A stretch of 64,000 nucleotides of DNA, taken from the NCBI GenBank assembly GCA_903923395.1, contig CAIXXM010000102.1:37439-101438 (forward strand). Direction: 5' to 3'. The notes under the pieces are model-generated. The model worked only from the letters and a program-made list of their open reading frames with translations, was not told the origin of the DNA and did not search any database. This DNA is from an uncultured Acidobacteriia bacterium. Lineage in GTDB: Bacteria; Acidobacteriota; Terriglobia; Bryobacterales; Bryobacteraceae. Both the position numbers and the translations under genes were made by a program. This document shows positions 34,839 through 45,347 of this stretch, piece by piece (the first letter of the stretch is position 1; the number at the start of each line of letters is the position of its first letter).

Positions 34839-36965
34839 GTGTCTGAAGCTGCCAAGCCGCTGCCTGTCTGGAAGAGTTTCTGGAACACACTGACGCGGTT
34901 TGATGCCTCGGACGTCAGTGCGGCGATGGCTGCGCGCAATGCGCTTTGCATTACGATTCCGCTGGTGATCGGGGCACTGCTGGGTTCGCCGGGCAAGGGG
35001 TTGATTGCCGCTTCCGGGGCGATCAACGCGTCCTTCGCGGATGGCCACGAACCCTACAAGCGGCGTCTGCAGAAGATGCTGGCCGCGAGTGTAATGTGCG
35101 GGTTTGCAGTGTTCGCCGGGGCGTCGATGGGCAAGAACCACGCGCTGGCCATTTCGATCTCCCTGCTGTGGGCCTTCGCGGTGGGCATGCTGGGTTCGCT
35201 GGGCACTGCGGCGGCGGACGTGGGGAATATCAGCCTGTTTACGCTGTGCGTCTATGCATCACAGTCCATGACCGTGGGGGATGCGGCGCTTTCCGGATTG
35301 CTGGCCATGGCCGGTGGACTGCTGCAGACGGGGTCGGCGTTCCTGCTGTGGCCGGCCAGGCCGTACGCGCCAGAGCGGCGGGCGCTTTCGAATTTGTATG
35401 CGGCGCTGGCGGAGATTGCGGGGTCGATCGCCAAGGTGACTGGTGAGCCGCCTGCCACCACGCAGATGAACGCGGCGCTGCTAACGCTGAACAGCCTGAC
35501 CAATGACCGCACGGACCAGGCGGAGCGCTTGCTGGGACTGGTCCAGTATGCCGAACGCATCCGGCTCAGTTTGCTGGTGCTGGTGCGTCTGCGGCGGCGG
35601 ATTGACCGGGAACTGCCGCAGGACCCCGTGGAGCACCGCGCGAATCATCAGGCAGTAGATGCGCTCGACTCCTTCACGCGGCACTACGAGGGCAGTCTCA
35701 AATTGCTGGCGCACGGCATTGCGGCCACGGATTATTCCAACCAGCCCGATTTGGCGGAAACGCGCCGTCTGGCGCAGGTCTTCCGCGCCCAGCCCGTGCC
35801 GCAGGATTCGACGTTCATTGCGGCGATGATGCGCGATGTGGCCAGGCAGTTGGAGACGCTCACGCAGCAGATGGATGGTGTGCTGGAACTGCTCTTGAAG
35901 GCGGTTGCGGCCGGTGTGAAGGTGCCAAAGGCGCTGCTGCCTGCGGTGCCGTGGCGGCTGCGGTTCAAGGGCCGCGCGGCGGTGCTGCTGGCGAATCTGA
36001 GTTTGGAATCGGCGATCTTCCGCCATGCGGTTCGGCTTTCGATGTGTATTGCGGCGGGCGACGCGGCGGGGCGTCTGCTGCACCTGGGGCGGCCGTACTG
36101 GGTGCCGATGACGATCGGGATCGTGCTGAAGCCGGATTTCAGCGCCACGTTCAGCCGGGGTGTGTTGCGGATCTTCGGTACGATGGCGGGGCTCACTTTG
36201 GCCACGCTGCTGTTCCATGCGTCACCGGAAGGCGTTTGGACGCACATTGTATTCGTGGCCGCGTTGACGTTCCTGATGCGCTGGTTGGGTCCGGGCAATT
36301 ATGGCTTCGTCGCGGTGACGATCACGGCCGTGGTGGTGCTCATGATCGCGGGCACCGGTGTGGCACCGAAGGATGTGATTGGTCCCAGGGCGGCAAATAC
36401 GGTGGTGGGCGGGGTGCTGGCGCTGTTGAGTTATGCGCTGTGGCCCACGTGGGAGAAGAAAAAGCTGCGGCCGATGCTGGCGGATTTGCTGGAGGCCTAC
36501 CGGTTATATTTCCGGCAGACGATGGATGTCTACCGGGGGGCGGGGAAGTCGGCGGAACTGGATGCGATGCGTCATGCGGCGCGTGTGGCACGGGTGAATG
36601 CTACTTCGTCACTGGACCGTGCTTCCGTGGAGCCGGTCACGAGCCGCGAAGAGCTTGCGGTACTGAATGCGGTGCTGGCAAAGGCCAATGATTTCGTGAA
36701 GTGCGTGATGGCCCTGGAGGCAGCGCTGCCCAAGGAGCGGCGGGCCTGTGACACGGAGGCGTTCCGGTCGTTTGAAGATGCGGTGGACCGGTGTCTGAGC
36801 GGCGTGGGCGAGGTCTTGCGCCGTGAGCGCGCGGGGCGTGAGGATGAGGTGGAGGTACCTGTGATGCCGGAGGGCGGCCTGGCAGGTGGTCCGTATTCGC
36901 TGCTGAATATGGAGACGGAGCGGATGGCGCGGGCGCTGGAATTGCTGGTGGAGACGCTGCGGTAG
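34839..36965 (+). CDS. FUSC-family inner-membrane exporter
   Basis: A 708-residue membrane protein of the fusaric-acid resistance/aromatic acid exporter group. There are two clusters of about five or six hydrophobic helices (about 25-185 and 395-535), each followed by a helical cytoplasmic part. KGLIAASGAINASFADG and GRPYWVPMTIGIVLKPDFSATFSRG (the FUSC core) are diagnostic. It exports aromatic or other weak acids, usually with an HlyD-like adaptor that is not adjacent here. Start is GTG 34839, immediately after the hydrolase stop. Confidence 0.9.
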   Translation: MSEAAKPLPVWKSFWNTLTRFDASDVSAAMAARNALCITIPLVIGALLGSPGKGLIAASGAINASFADGHEPYKRRLQKMLAASVMCGFAVFAGASMGKNHALAISISLLWAFAVGMLGSLGTAAADVGNISLFTLCVYASQSMTVGDAALSGLLAMAGGLLQTGSAFLLWPARPYAPERRALSNLYAALAEIAGSIAKVTGEPPATTQMNAALLTLNSLTNDRTDQAERLLGLVQYAERIRLSLLVLVRLRRRIDRELPQDPVEHRANHQAVDALDSFTRHYEGSLKLLAHGIAATDYSNQPDLAETRRLAQVFRAQPVPQDSTFIAAMMRDVARQLETLTQQMDGVLELLLKAVAAGVKVPKALLPAVPWRLRFKGRAAVLLANLSLESAIFRHAVRLSMCIAAGDAAGRLLHLGRPYWVPMTIGIVLKPDFSATFSRGVLRIFGTMAGLTLATLLFHASPEGVWTHIVFVAALTFLMRWLGPGNYGFVAVTITAVVVLMIAGTGVAPKDVIGPRAANTVVGGVLALLSYALWPTWEKKKLRPMLADLLEAYRLYFRQTMDVYRGAGKSAELDAMRHAARVARVNATSSLDRASVEPVTSREELAVLNAVLAKANDFVKCVMALEAALPKERRACDTEAFRSFEDAVDRCLSGVGEVLRRERAGREDEVEVPVMPEGGLAGGPYSLLNMETERMARALELLVETLR

Positions 36966-37026
36966 GCTGACTGACGGGTATTCGGGATATATTGGGATTT
37001 GTGCGTTTGGCGCAAAGGAATCGTCG

Positions 37027-37054
37027 TTGCCGCCGCGGACATCTCTTGTAATAA
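37027..37054 (+). promoter_or_regulatory. Candidate sigma-70-type promoter of clpP
   Basis: TTGCCG and TAATAA are separated by 16 bases. A purine-rich ribosome binding site (GAAAGGAAAGGG) follows, so the transcript leader would be only about 15 nt. A match by eye, not tested. Confidence 0.4.
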
Positions 37055-37075
37055 GAGAAAGGAAAGGGTACACAA

Positions 37076-37681
37076 TTGCTGGTTCCCATGGTAGTGGAGC
37101 AGACGTCGCGGGGTGAACGGGCCTACGACATCTACTCCCGGCTTTTGAAAGAAAACATCATCTTCCTCGGAACACCGATTGATGACCAGGTGGCGAACCT
37201 GGTTATCGCTCAGTTGCTGTTCCTCGAAGCGGAGGATCCGGAACGGGATATCTCGATCTACATCAACTCGCCCGGTGGTTCGATCACCGCGGGTTTGGCC
37301 ATCCTGGACACGATGGCGTTCGTGCGGCCTGACATCGTCACGATCTGCGTCGGCCAGGCGGCCTCGATGGGGGCTGTTCTGCTGGCGGCGGGTACGAAGG
37401 GCAAGCGGTTCAGCCTGCCGAATTCGCGGATCATGATCCACCAGCCCTCCATGCAGGGTCTGGCTGGTCAGGCGGCGGACATCGACATTTACGCGAGGGA
37501 AATCCTCCGCATGCGGGAAATGTTGAACAAGATCCTGGCGGATGCGAGCAACCACGATATCGAGAAGGTGGCCCGCGACGTGGACCGCGATTACATCATG
37601 AGTCCAGAGCAGGCTGTGGAATACGGACTGATCGACAAAGTGATTGCGAGCCGCGATCTGGCTCCGGTGGTCACGAAGTAG
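37076..37681 (+). CDS. clpP: ATP-dependent Clp protease proteolytic subunit
   Basis: Forms the tetradecameric barrel that degrades proteins fed by ClpX or ClpA. The 201 residues match the family. Catalytic Ser97 (QAASMGA), His122 (MIHQPS) and Asp172 (DVDRDYI) are present, as is [12 protein letters not shown]. The start is TTG 37076, giving [20 protein letters not shown]; the ATG four codons later lacks well-placed AAGGGT. Tig and clpX, frequent neighbours, are not here. A strong terminator follows. Confidence 0.96.
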   Translation: MLVPMVVEQTSRGERAYDIYSRLLKENIIFLGTPIDDQVANLVIAQLLFLEAEDPERDISIYINSPGGSITAGLAILDTMAFVRPDIVTICVGQAASMGAVLLAAGTKGKRFSLPNSRIMIHQPSMQGLAGQAADIDIYAREILRMREMLNKILADASNHDIEKVARDVDRDYIMSPEQAVEYGLIDKVIASRDLAPVVTK

Positions 37682-37709
37682 CGCTCTGGTTCCTTAAGCG
37701 TTAAAATAA

Positions 37710-37754
37710 GCCGGACGGGAGACCTCCAACGGGGGAACCCCGTCCGGCTTTTTT
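37710..37754 (+). terminator. Rho-independent terminator after clpP
   Basis: GCCGGACGGG (37710-37719) pairs with CCCGTCCGGC (37739-37748), followed by six T. It isolates clpP from the dehydrogenase gene downstream. Confidence 0.93.
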
Positions 37755-37795
37755 GCGTCTCGGCTGTATCATGAAAGTTTGTTCGGACTGAAAAC

Positions 37796-38560
37796 ATGCG
37801 TCTCGCCAATAAAATAGCGATCATCACGGGTGCGGGGGCTGGCATCGGCCAGGCTACTGCCATAAGGTTTGCGGAGGAAGGGGCGAAGACAGTGTTGGTT
37901 GACCTGCTCGCGCCTCTGTTGGAGGTGACGGCGAAGCAGGTGGCCGAAGCGGGAGGCGAGTGCGCGACGATTGCCTGCGATATTTCCAAAGACGAAGACG
38001 CGCAGAAGATCACCCAACTGGCGGTGGAACGGTTCGGCGGCGTAGACATCCTGGTGAACAACGCGGCGAATTTCACGACGCGCAGCGTCGAAGATGCCAC
38101 GGTCGAGGATTGGGAGAAAGTGCTGCGGGTGAATGTGCTCGGCACAGCGCTGGTTTCGAAGTACGCGATTCCTGAGATCAAGAAGCGCGGCAGGGGCGCG
38201 ATTGTGAACGTGTCGTCGAAGTCGGCGTTGATGGCGCAATCCAATTTCGCGACCTACAATTCCAGCAAGGCGGCAATCCTGCAGATGTCCAAGTGCATGG
38301 CGCTCGATCTGGCACCGTTCAATATCCGGGTCAACAGCGTGCTGCCCGGTGTGGTCCTGACGAGTGCGAGTGAGCGGGAGTGGATTAAACAGGGCAAGAC
38401 GCGGCAGCAGTGGATTGACGAGAATGCCGGGTTGCATATGCTGAAGCGCGTGGCGGAAGCGCGGGAACTGGCGAACCCGATTCTTTTCCTGGCGTCGGAT
38501 GAGGCGAGCTTCATTACCGCGGCGGATCTGCTGGTGGACGGTGGCTTCTCTGGAATGTAA
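37796..38560 (+). CDS. Short-chain dehydrogenase/reductase
   Basis: A 254-residue NAD(P)-dependent oxidoreductase. TGAGAGIG binds the cofactor, Asp in LVDLL suggests NAD preference, NNAAN is conserved, and the catalytic set is Ser in NVSSKSA with Tyr and Lys in YNSSK. LLVDGGFSGM is the common end. The substrate is unknown; the sequence is of the classical type with generic sugar or keto-acid relatives. It has its own region after the clpP terminator and ends 48 nt before tgt. Confidence 0.93.
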   Translation: MRLANKIAIITGAGAGIGQATAIRFAEEGAKTVLVDLLAPLLEVTAKQVAEAGGECATIACDISKDEDAQKITQLAVERFGGVDILVNNAANFTTRSVEDATVEDWEKVLRVNVLGTALVSKYAIPEIKKRGRGAIVNVSSKSALMAQSNFATYNSSKAAILQMSKCMALDLAPFNIRVNSVLPGVVLTSASEREWIKQGKTRQQWIDENAGLHMLKRVAEARELANPILFLASDEASFITAADLLVDGGFSGM

Positions 38561-39781
<1,221 letters not shown>

Positions 39782-39782
39782 C

Positions 39783-40088
39783 GTGTATCCTCTACTTTTT
39801 CTTCAGCAAAACCCGACGAATTCTATTGCGCTCTTCGCGCCCTACCTCCTCATCGGTTTGGTCTTTTATTTTCTATTGTTTCTGCCCATGCAGAGGCAGA
39901 AGAAAAAGACCGCCGATATGCTGGCCAACCTGAAGCCCGGTGACGTGGTGATAACCTCTGGAGGTATCCAGGGGCAGGTCACGGCCGCGGACAGTGACAC
40001 AATCATCCTGAAAGTCAAACCGGATGGGGTCAAGTTGCAGTTCTCCCGCGCGGCGGTAACGGCACTGGTTCCAGACGGTTCGAAGTAA
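39783..40088 (+). CDS. yajC: Preprotein translocase accessory subunit YajC
   Basis: A 101-residue membrane protein that associates with SecDF and SecYEG. One helix (LLIGLVFYFLLFLPMQRQKKK) followed by the conserved cytosolic part LKPGDVVITSGGIQGQV. The GTG at 39783 is one base after the tgt stop. Confidence 0.94.
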   Translation: MYPLLFLQQNPTNSIALFAPYLLIGLVFYFLLFLPMQRQKKKTADMLANLKPGDVVITSGGIQGQVTAADSDTIILKVKPDGVKLQFSRAAVTALVPDGSK

Positions 40089-40115
40089 TTCAGCAACAAA
40101 GGCAAACATCCCGAC

Positions 40116-41744
40116 ATGCAACGTAATTTGGTGATCAAGACAGCAGTCATCGTGGCAACAGTGCTGCTCTGTGTCTTCGGAATCATCGGACTTCCGAAAT
40201 CCGGCGCGGAGCTGGAAAAGAATCTGGCGCACAACATCCACTTGGGCCTCGACCTGAAGGGTGGCAGCCATCTCGTACTGCAGGTGCAGGTGCAGGATGC
40301 CGCCAAGGGCGAAGCCGATCAATTGATCGAGTTGATGAAAGAAGACGCCCGCAAGGCAAACATTTCGGTGGGTGGCTATGACCGGAATGATCCGAAGACC
40401 ATCCAAGAAGCTGGTGACATTCAGGTCAATGTCCACGGTGTGGATGCCACGAAGACCACTGCTTTCCGCAGTCTGGTGGCGGAACGCTACCCCGATTGGA
40501 TTTTGACTCCGGTGAACGGGAACGACTACCGGATCACGCTGAAGCCCTCGGCCGTGATCGAGCTCAAGCGGCGTACGGTGCAGCAGGCGCTGCAGACCAT
40601 TGACCGCCGTATCAACGCCCTCGGCGTGACTGAGCCGACGATCCAGGAGCATGGCGCTCCGGAGCAGGTTTCTGAAATTCTGGTGGAAATGCCCGGTGTG
40701 GACGATCCGGCCCGCGTGAAGGACATCATCGGTGCCACGGCACAGCTAAAGATCACGTCGGTCACAGAGGGTCCGTTCACGAGCTTGGAGACGGCCTTGT
40801 CGTCCAAGGGCGGCATTCTGCCGATTAACACGGAAGTTCTGCCGTATCCCCGCGGGGAAGGCAACCCCGGCGGTTCCTGGTACATGGTTTCCCGGACCCC
40901 TGTGGTGACAGGGCAGGATGTGCGCAGTGCGCGTGCGGCCTCTGATCCCGATTCGGGCGGAGCACGCTGGGAAACCGGCTTTACCCTTTCACAGGAAGGT
41001 GGACGCCGCTTCCAGCGCTACACGGAATCAAACATCGGCAACCGGCTGGCGGTGGTTCTGGACAATCAGATCCGCAGCGTGGCCACCATTCAGGGCGCCA
41101 TCAGCGACTCAGGCCGGATCAATGGTCTGGCCGGGCAGCAGGAAGCCTCGGATCTTGCTCTGGTGCTGCAGACGGGTGCACTGCCCGCCGGCATCAAGTA
41201 TTTGCAGGAGCGCACGGTGGGTCCGTCGCTCGGTGCAGATTCGATCAAGCAGGGGATTGCGGCGGGCATTGCGGGGCTGGCGGCGGTCATCATTGTGATG
41301 CTGATTTACTACAAGAAGTCCGGTCTGAACGCTGTGCTGGCACTGTTGCTGAACACGATTCTGCTGATGGCTGCACTGTGTTACTTCCAGGCGACTCTGA
41401 CGCTGCCCGGCATTGCAGGTATCATTCTGACGATCGGTATGGCGGTTGACTCCAACGTGCTGATTTTCGAGCGTATCCGGGAAGAGTTGCGGGCTGGCAA
41501 GACGGTGCTTGCGGCGGTGGATGCGGGCTTCGGCAAAGCGTGGTGGACGATTGTGGACACCCACGTAACGACGATTGTTTCGTGCCTGTTCCTGTTCCTG
41601 TTCGGGACGGGTCCGGTGCGTGGTTTTGCGGTGACGCTGGTCATTGGTCTGCTGGCAAACGTCTTCACGGCGGTGTTCGTGTCGAAGGTCATCTTCGACT
41701 TTGAATTCGCCGGGGGCAAGCCGGTGAAGACGATGAGCATTTAG
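40116..41744 (+). CDS. secD: Protein translocase subunit SecD
   Basis: Proton-driven accessory motor of Sec export. The 542 residues have a first membrane helix (about 8-28), LGLDLKGGSHLVLQV, a large periplasmic region with the P1 head, and five more helices from about 385. GMAVDSNVLIFERIREE is the conserved helix-4 motif with the proton-relay Asp. It works with SecF encoded 100 nt downstream. Confidence 0.96.
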   Translation: MQRNLVIKTAVIVATVLLCVFGIIGLPKSGAELEKNLAHNIHLGLDLKGGSHLVLQVQVQDAAKGEADQLIELMKEDARKANISVGGYDRNDPKTIQEAGDIQVNVHGVDATKTTAFRSLVAERYPDWILTPVNGNDYRITLKPSAVIELKRRTVQQALQTIDRRINALGVTEPTIQEHGAPEQVSEILVEMPGVDDPARVKDIIGATAQLKITSVTEGPFTSLETALSSKGGILPINTEVLPYPRGEGNPGGSWYMVSRTPVVTGQDVRSARAASDPDSGGARWETGFTLSQEGGRRFQRYTESNIGNRLAVVLDNQIRSVATIQGAISDSGRINGLAGQQEASDLALVLQTGALPAGIKYLQERTVGPSLGADSIKQGIAAGIAGLAAVIIVMLIYYKKSGLNAVLALLLNTILLMAALCYFQATLTLPGIAGIILTIGMAVDSNVLIFERIREELRAGKTVLAAVDAGFGKAWWTIVDTHVTTIVSCLFLFLFGTGPVRGFAVTLVIGLLANVFTAVFVSKVIFDFEFAGGKPVKTMSI

Positions 41745-41844
41745 TTGTTTTTGATTCAGGAATTCGGGAACAAATTTGAAACCGGCGGTGTCAATGTACT
41801 CAAGTGGCACCGTCCCGCCCGCAAGAACGGGCAGGCAGTGATCG

Positions 41845-43002
41845 ATGGAATTATTTAAGAACACAAATTTTGACTTCCTCGGGAAGAAATGGCCCTTCAT
41901 TATTGCCTCGCTGATCCTCACGGTCGCGGGGTTGGCGAGTCTCGCCGTGAAGGGAGGTCCGCGGTACGGGATCGAATTCAAGGGCGGCATGGTGATGACG
42001 GCGAAGTTCCAGAACACACCGGATGTCGAAAAGATCCGCGCAGTTCTGTCGAAGAAGCTGTCGAATCCTCCCACGGTGCAAACGTTCGAGTCGGGTTCGA
42101 ATGAGGTCGAAATCGGGACGGAGGGTGCGGATAACGAAGCGCTCTCGAAGAACCGTCAGATCATTCTCGACACCCTGGCCGCGACGTTTGGAGATCCGTC
42201 CAGCACCAAGCTGGATGTGAACAATGCAAGTTCGGGCCAATTGGCTGCCCGGTTGCGTGATCCATTGCAGCGCGCAGGCGTTGCGCTGTCTGATCCGCAG
42301 GTCGGGGAGTTGGCTGCTGCGGTCATGGCGGCAAGGGATCAGAAGGGCGGGTTGTTGAAGTCGCTCGATGAAGTGAGTGGCGTGAAGGGAGTTACTCCCC
42401 AGGTCTTGTCCGTGATCAAGCAGGAGTGTTACCCTGCACAGTACACGGCCGCGCGCGCCGGTGAGATTGTGGGCCCCAAGGTGGGCGCTGACCTTCGCTC
42501 GCAGGCAATCAATGCAACACTACTGGCACTGGCCGGCATGATGGTGTACATTGGTTTCCGGTTCGAATGGATCTACGGTCTGGGCGCAGTAATCGCGGTC
42601 TTCCATGACACGATCATCACGATTGGTCTCTTCTCACTTTTCGACAAAGAAATTTCCCTGACAGTTGTGGCGGCTCTGTTGACGCTGGTCGGTTATTCGA
42701 TGAATGACACGATCGTGATCTTCGACCGTATCCGCGAAAATCTCCGGGCGAACCGCAAGGAGACATTAACGGACGTGATCAACCGGAGTGTCAATCAGAC
42801 GCTGGGCCGGACGGTCATGACATCAGGGTTGACGTTTTTAACGGTGCTCGCGCTGTTTTTATACGGCGGTCCTGTGTTGCACGGGTTCTCTTTTGCACTG
42901 GTTGTAGGTATTCTGATTGGAACGTACTCGTCGGTGTTCGTAGCGAGCCCGATTGTAGTGTTCTGGCACGGTTTCGCCGACAAGCGGCGTAAGCAGCGGT
43001 AA
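41845..43002 (+). CDS. secF: Protein translocase subunit SecF with GspK-like insertion
   Basis: Partner of SecD, 385 residues. First helix (about 18-36), YGIEFKGGMV, periplasmic part, and five helices from about 220; YSMNDTIVIFDRIRENL is the conserved motif. An insertion of about 80 residues (122-200, positions 42208-42444) sits in the periplasmic part, containing LDVNNASSGQLAARL and LLKSLDEVSGVKGVTPQVL. These match the helix-hairpin-helix/GspK pattern (N-x-A-S ... L, then S-L-x-E-V-x-G-V). Before the start, a small inverted repeat (GCCCG/CGGGC, 41817-41832) lies near the ribosome binding site. Confidence 0.94.
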   Translation: MELFKNTNFDFLGKKWPFIIASLILTVAGLASLAVKGGPRYGIEFKGGMVMTAKFQNTPDVEKIRAVLSKKLSNPPTVQTFESGSNEVEIGTEGADNEALSKNRQIILDTLAATFGDPSSTKLDVNNASSGQLAARLRDPLQRAGVALSDPQVGELAAAVMAARDQKGGLLKSLDEVSGVKGVTPQVLSVIKQECYPAQYTAARAGEIVGPKVGADLRSQAINATLLALAGMMVYIGFRFEWIYGLGAVIAVFHDTIITIGLFSLFDKEISLTVVAALLTLVGYSMNDTIVIFDRIRENLRANRKETLTDVINRSVNQTLGRTVMTSGLTFLTVLALFLYGGPVLHGFSFALVVGILIGTYSSVFVASPIVVFWHGFADKRRKQR

Positions 43003-43079
43003 ACTGCTGCAACTGCGGTAACCACTGCGGGGTTGTTGTTGTTTTTTGGTTTGAAAAATTTTGGTTTGAAGAGGACAAC

Positions 43080-43841
43080 ATGTTCGACCAAACGTTCGTG
43101 GACGGTGTAGGAAAAACGAATAAGAGCTGGACGATTTTCATTTCGCTTGGCGTCCAGGCACTGATCGTATTCATTCTCGTCATCATCCCGCTGATCTATT
43201 TCGACGCGCTGCCGAAGGCGCAGCTGACAACGTTCCTGACGGCACCTCCGCCGCCTCCTCCTCCGCCGCCCCCGCCGCCGGCTGCTGTGAAGGCCGTGAA
43301 GGTCATCAAGCGCCAGTTCGACATGAATGTTTTGACGGCACCGAAGACCGTGCCCAAAGAAGTAAAGATGATTAAGGAAGAGGAATTGCCGGCAGCCGCA
43401 GGTGTGGTTGGCGGTGTTCCCGGTGGTGTGCCTGGCGGTCAGGCTGGTGGTGTCCTTGGCGGCATCATCGGTGGTCTGCCCTCCGCGGCGCCTCCGCCTC
43501 CTCCTCCCCCGCCCGTGAAGAAGGATGCTCCTCCGCCGCCGAAGCCGGCCGGCCCGCAGAAGATTGGCGGCAACGTCATGGCTGCGAAGCTGATCCGCCA
43601 GCCGAAGCCGGTGTATCCTCCGCTCGCGAAAGCGGCCCGTGTTTCCGGGACCGTGAAGTTCCAGGCCGTTATCGGCAAGGACGGCACGATTCAGAATTTG
43701 CAGACGATCAGTGGTCCGCCCCTGCTAATCCAGGCGGCCCTGCAAGCGGTGCAACAGTGGCAGTACCAGCCGACGCTTCTCAACGGGGAGCCGGTGGAAG
43801 TGATCACGACGATTGACGTGAACTTTACGCTGAACCAGTAG
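43080..43841 (+). CDS. TonB-like energy transducer
   Basis: Couples the inner-membrane proton motor to outer-membrane receptors. The 253 residues hold a membrane helix (about 17-40; IFISLGVQALIVFILVIIPL), a polyproline stretch, a Gly-Val repeat (GVVGGVPGGVPGG), a second polyproline stretch and a TonB C-terminal domain (RQPKPVYPPLAKAARVSGTV; LQAVQQWQYQPTLLNG). The long Pro-rich spans would cross the periplasm. It is followed directly by ExbB and ExbD genes. Confidence 0.93.
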   Translation: MFDQTFVDGVGKTNKSWTIFISLGVQALIVFILVIIPLIYFDALPKAQLTTFLTAPPPPPPPPPPPPAAVKAVKVIKRQFDMNVLTAPKTVPKEVKMIKEEELPAAAGVVGGVPGGVPGGQAGGVLGGIIGGLPSAAPPPPPPPPVKKDAPPPPKPAGPQKIGGNVMAAKLIRQPKPVYPPLAKAARVSGTVKFQAVIGKDGTIQNLQTISGPPLLIQAALQAVQQWQYQPTLLNGEPVEVITTIDVNFTLNQ

Positions 43842-43905
43842 TAACGGACAGAGCAAAGATAGCGTCGCTGACTAATTCAATCTACTCGCAGGAGACGAAG
43901 AGAAA

Positions 43906-44643
43906 ATGCTTTTACAGACACAGGTTTGGGCTTTCATGCTGTTGCAGGAAGCGGGAGCACCGGGTTGGGACATCGGCCACCTCTGGACACAGATGGGTAC
44001 GCTCGCGAAAGCGGTCGTCATCGTGATGTTCCTGATGTCGGCCTGGTCGATTGGTGTGATGATCGACCGTTTGATGGCGTTCAGCGCCGCCCGTAAGCAG
44101 AGTCGTGCGTTCGCTCCGGCAGTGGCCGGCGCGCTGCGCGATGGCAAGCTGGACGAAGCGATCAAGATCGCTGACCGTTACAAGAAGAGCCACCTCGCGA
44201 AAGTTGTTGTTGCAGGTCTGCAGGAATTCAGCGCTCACCAGGCTTCGACCGAAATCTCGGGCGAGGAAGTGGAAGCGTCCAAGCGCGCTCTGGAACGTGC
44301 CGAAGCTATCGTGCACGCTGAACTGAAGCGCGGTGTCAGCGCACTGGCCACCATCGGTTCTTCCGCTCCGTTCGTCGGACTGTTCGGAACCGTCGTCGGC
44401 ATCATCAACGCGTTCAAGACGATGGCTGCGGAAAAATCGCCCGGTATCGGCGCGATCGCCGGCGGTATTTCGGAAGCGCTCGTTACTACCGCTTTCGGTC
44501 TGCTCGTCGCCGTCCCCGCTGTGTGGATGTTCAACTACTTCTCCGGCCGTCTCGAAGCGTTTGACGTCGAAATGGGCAACTCCAGCTCGGAACTGGTCGA
44601 CTACTTCCTGAAGCGCGCGCAGGCCATCAAGGCCCGCAAGTAG
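43906..44643 (+). CDS. exbB: MotA/TolQ/ExbB proton channel protein
   Basis: A 245-residue inner-membrane channel subunit with three helices (about 32-55, 140-165, 185-210). TIGSSAPFVGLFGTVVGIINAF and GGISEALVTTAFGLLVAVPAVW are the ExbB/TolQ core. It forms the stator with the ExbD proteins downstream and drives TonB. A good ribosome binding site (GGAGACGAAG) precedes the ATG. ExbB versus TolQ cannot be told by sequence alone; the neighbouring TonB favours ExbB. Confidence 0.93.
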   Translation: MLLQTQVWAFMLLQEAGAPGWDIGHLWTQMGTLAKAVVIVMFLMSAWSIGVMIDRLMAFSAARKQSRAFAPAVAGALRDGKLDEAIKIADRYKKSHLAKVVVAGLQEFSAHQASTEISGEEVEASKRALERAEAIVHAELKRGVSALATIGSSAPFVGLFGTVVGIINAFKTMAAEKSPGIGAIAGGISEALVTTAFGLLVAVPAVWMFNYFSGRLEAFDVEMGNSSSELVDYFLKRAQAIKARK

Positions 44644-44781
44644 TTTTCAGAAGTTGCTGCGAGTGGACAGGTTACGGGGTGCGTCGAAAAGCAGCGCACT
44701 CCGGGAACCTCTTGCATGATTCAGGAATGAGTTCGAACCGCACCGGTCCGGATGTGGCCCGGCGGTGAAGGAGACAATGCA

Positions 44782-45234
44782 ATGGAAAAGAAAAAGGCTC
44801 CTCCTCCAGTAGCCGATATCAACGTCACGCCGATGGTCGACGTGATGCTCGTGGTTCTCATCATCTTCATGGTGATCACGCCGATGCTGTCGAAGACAGT
44901 GCCGCTGGATCTTGTTCAGGTACGCAACCCTGTGACCATGGCGGATGCGGACAAAGAAGATGCGGTTGTAATCGCGGTGACGCGTGACGGCCAGGTCTAT
45001 CTGAGCCCCGGTCTGAAGAAGACCCAGGCGGAAGATCTTGCTCCTGCCGTGAAGGATCTTCTGAAGGACCGCCCCAACAAGATGGTGTACTTGAAGGCCG
45101 ACGCCCGCGCGAATTATGGACGTGTAGAAGACGTAGTGGACAACCTTCGCGCAGGCGGGGTGGACCAGCTGGGTCTTTTGGCTGATCAGAGTCCCGACGG
45201 CGCAGGTGGCAAGAAGCCGGCCGAAAAGATGTAG
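44782..45234 (+). CDS. exbD: ExbD/TolR-family protein 1
   Basis: A 150-residue protein: one helix (about 18-40) after INVTPMVDVMLVVLIIFM, which carries the proton-binding Asp, then a periplasmic domain (VVIAVTRDGQVYLSPG; LKADARANYGRVEDVVDNLR). ATG 44782 is set by AAGGAGA upstream; a GTG at 44752 would add ten residues. A second ExbD-like gene follows. Confidence 0.93.
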   Translation: MEKKKAPPPVADINVTPMVDVMLVVLIIFMVITPMLSKTVPLDLVQVRNPVTMADADKEDAVVIAVTRDGQVYLSPGLKKTQAEDLAPAVKDLLKDRPNKMVYLKADARANYGRVEDVVDNLRAGGVDQLGLLADQSPDGAGGKKPAEKM

Positions 45235-45347
45235 GAGTGCCTGCCGGAGCATGGGGCTTGCGCCGGTGGAGCGTTACAGGATTTTGTAATATCCGCCCCT
45301 CCCTGTAGTGAAACCGTTTTTGTAACTTCGAGAGGAGACCTAAGAAT

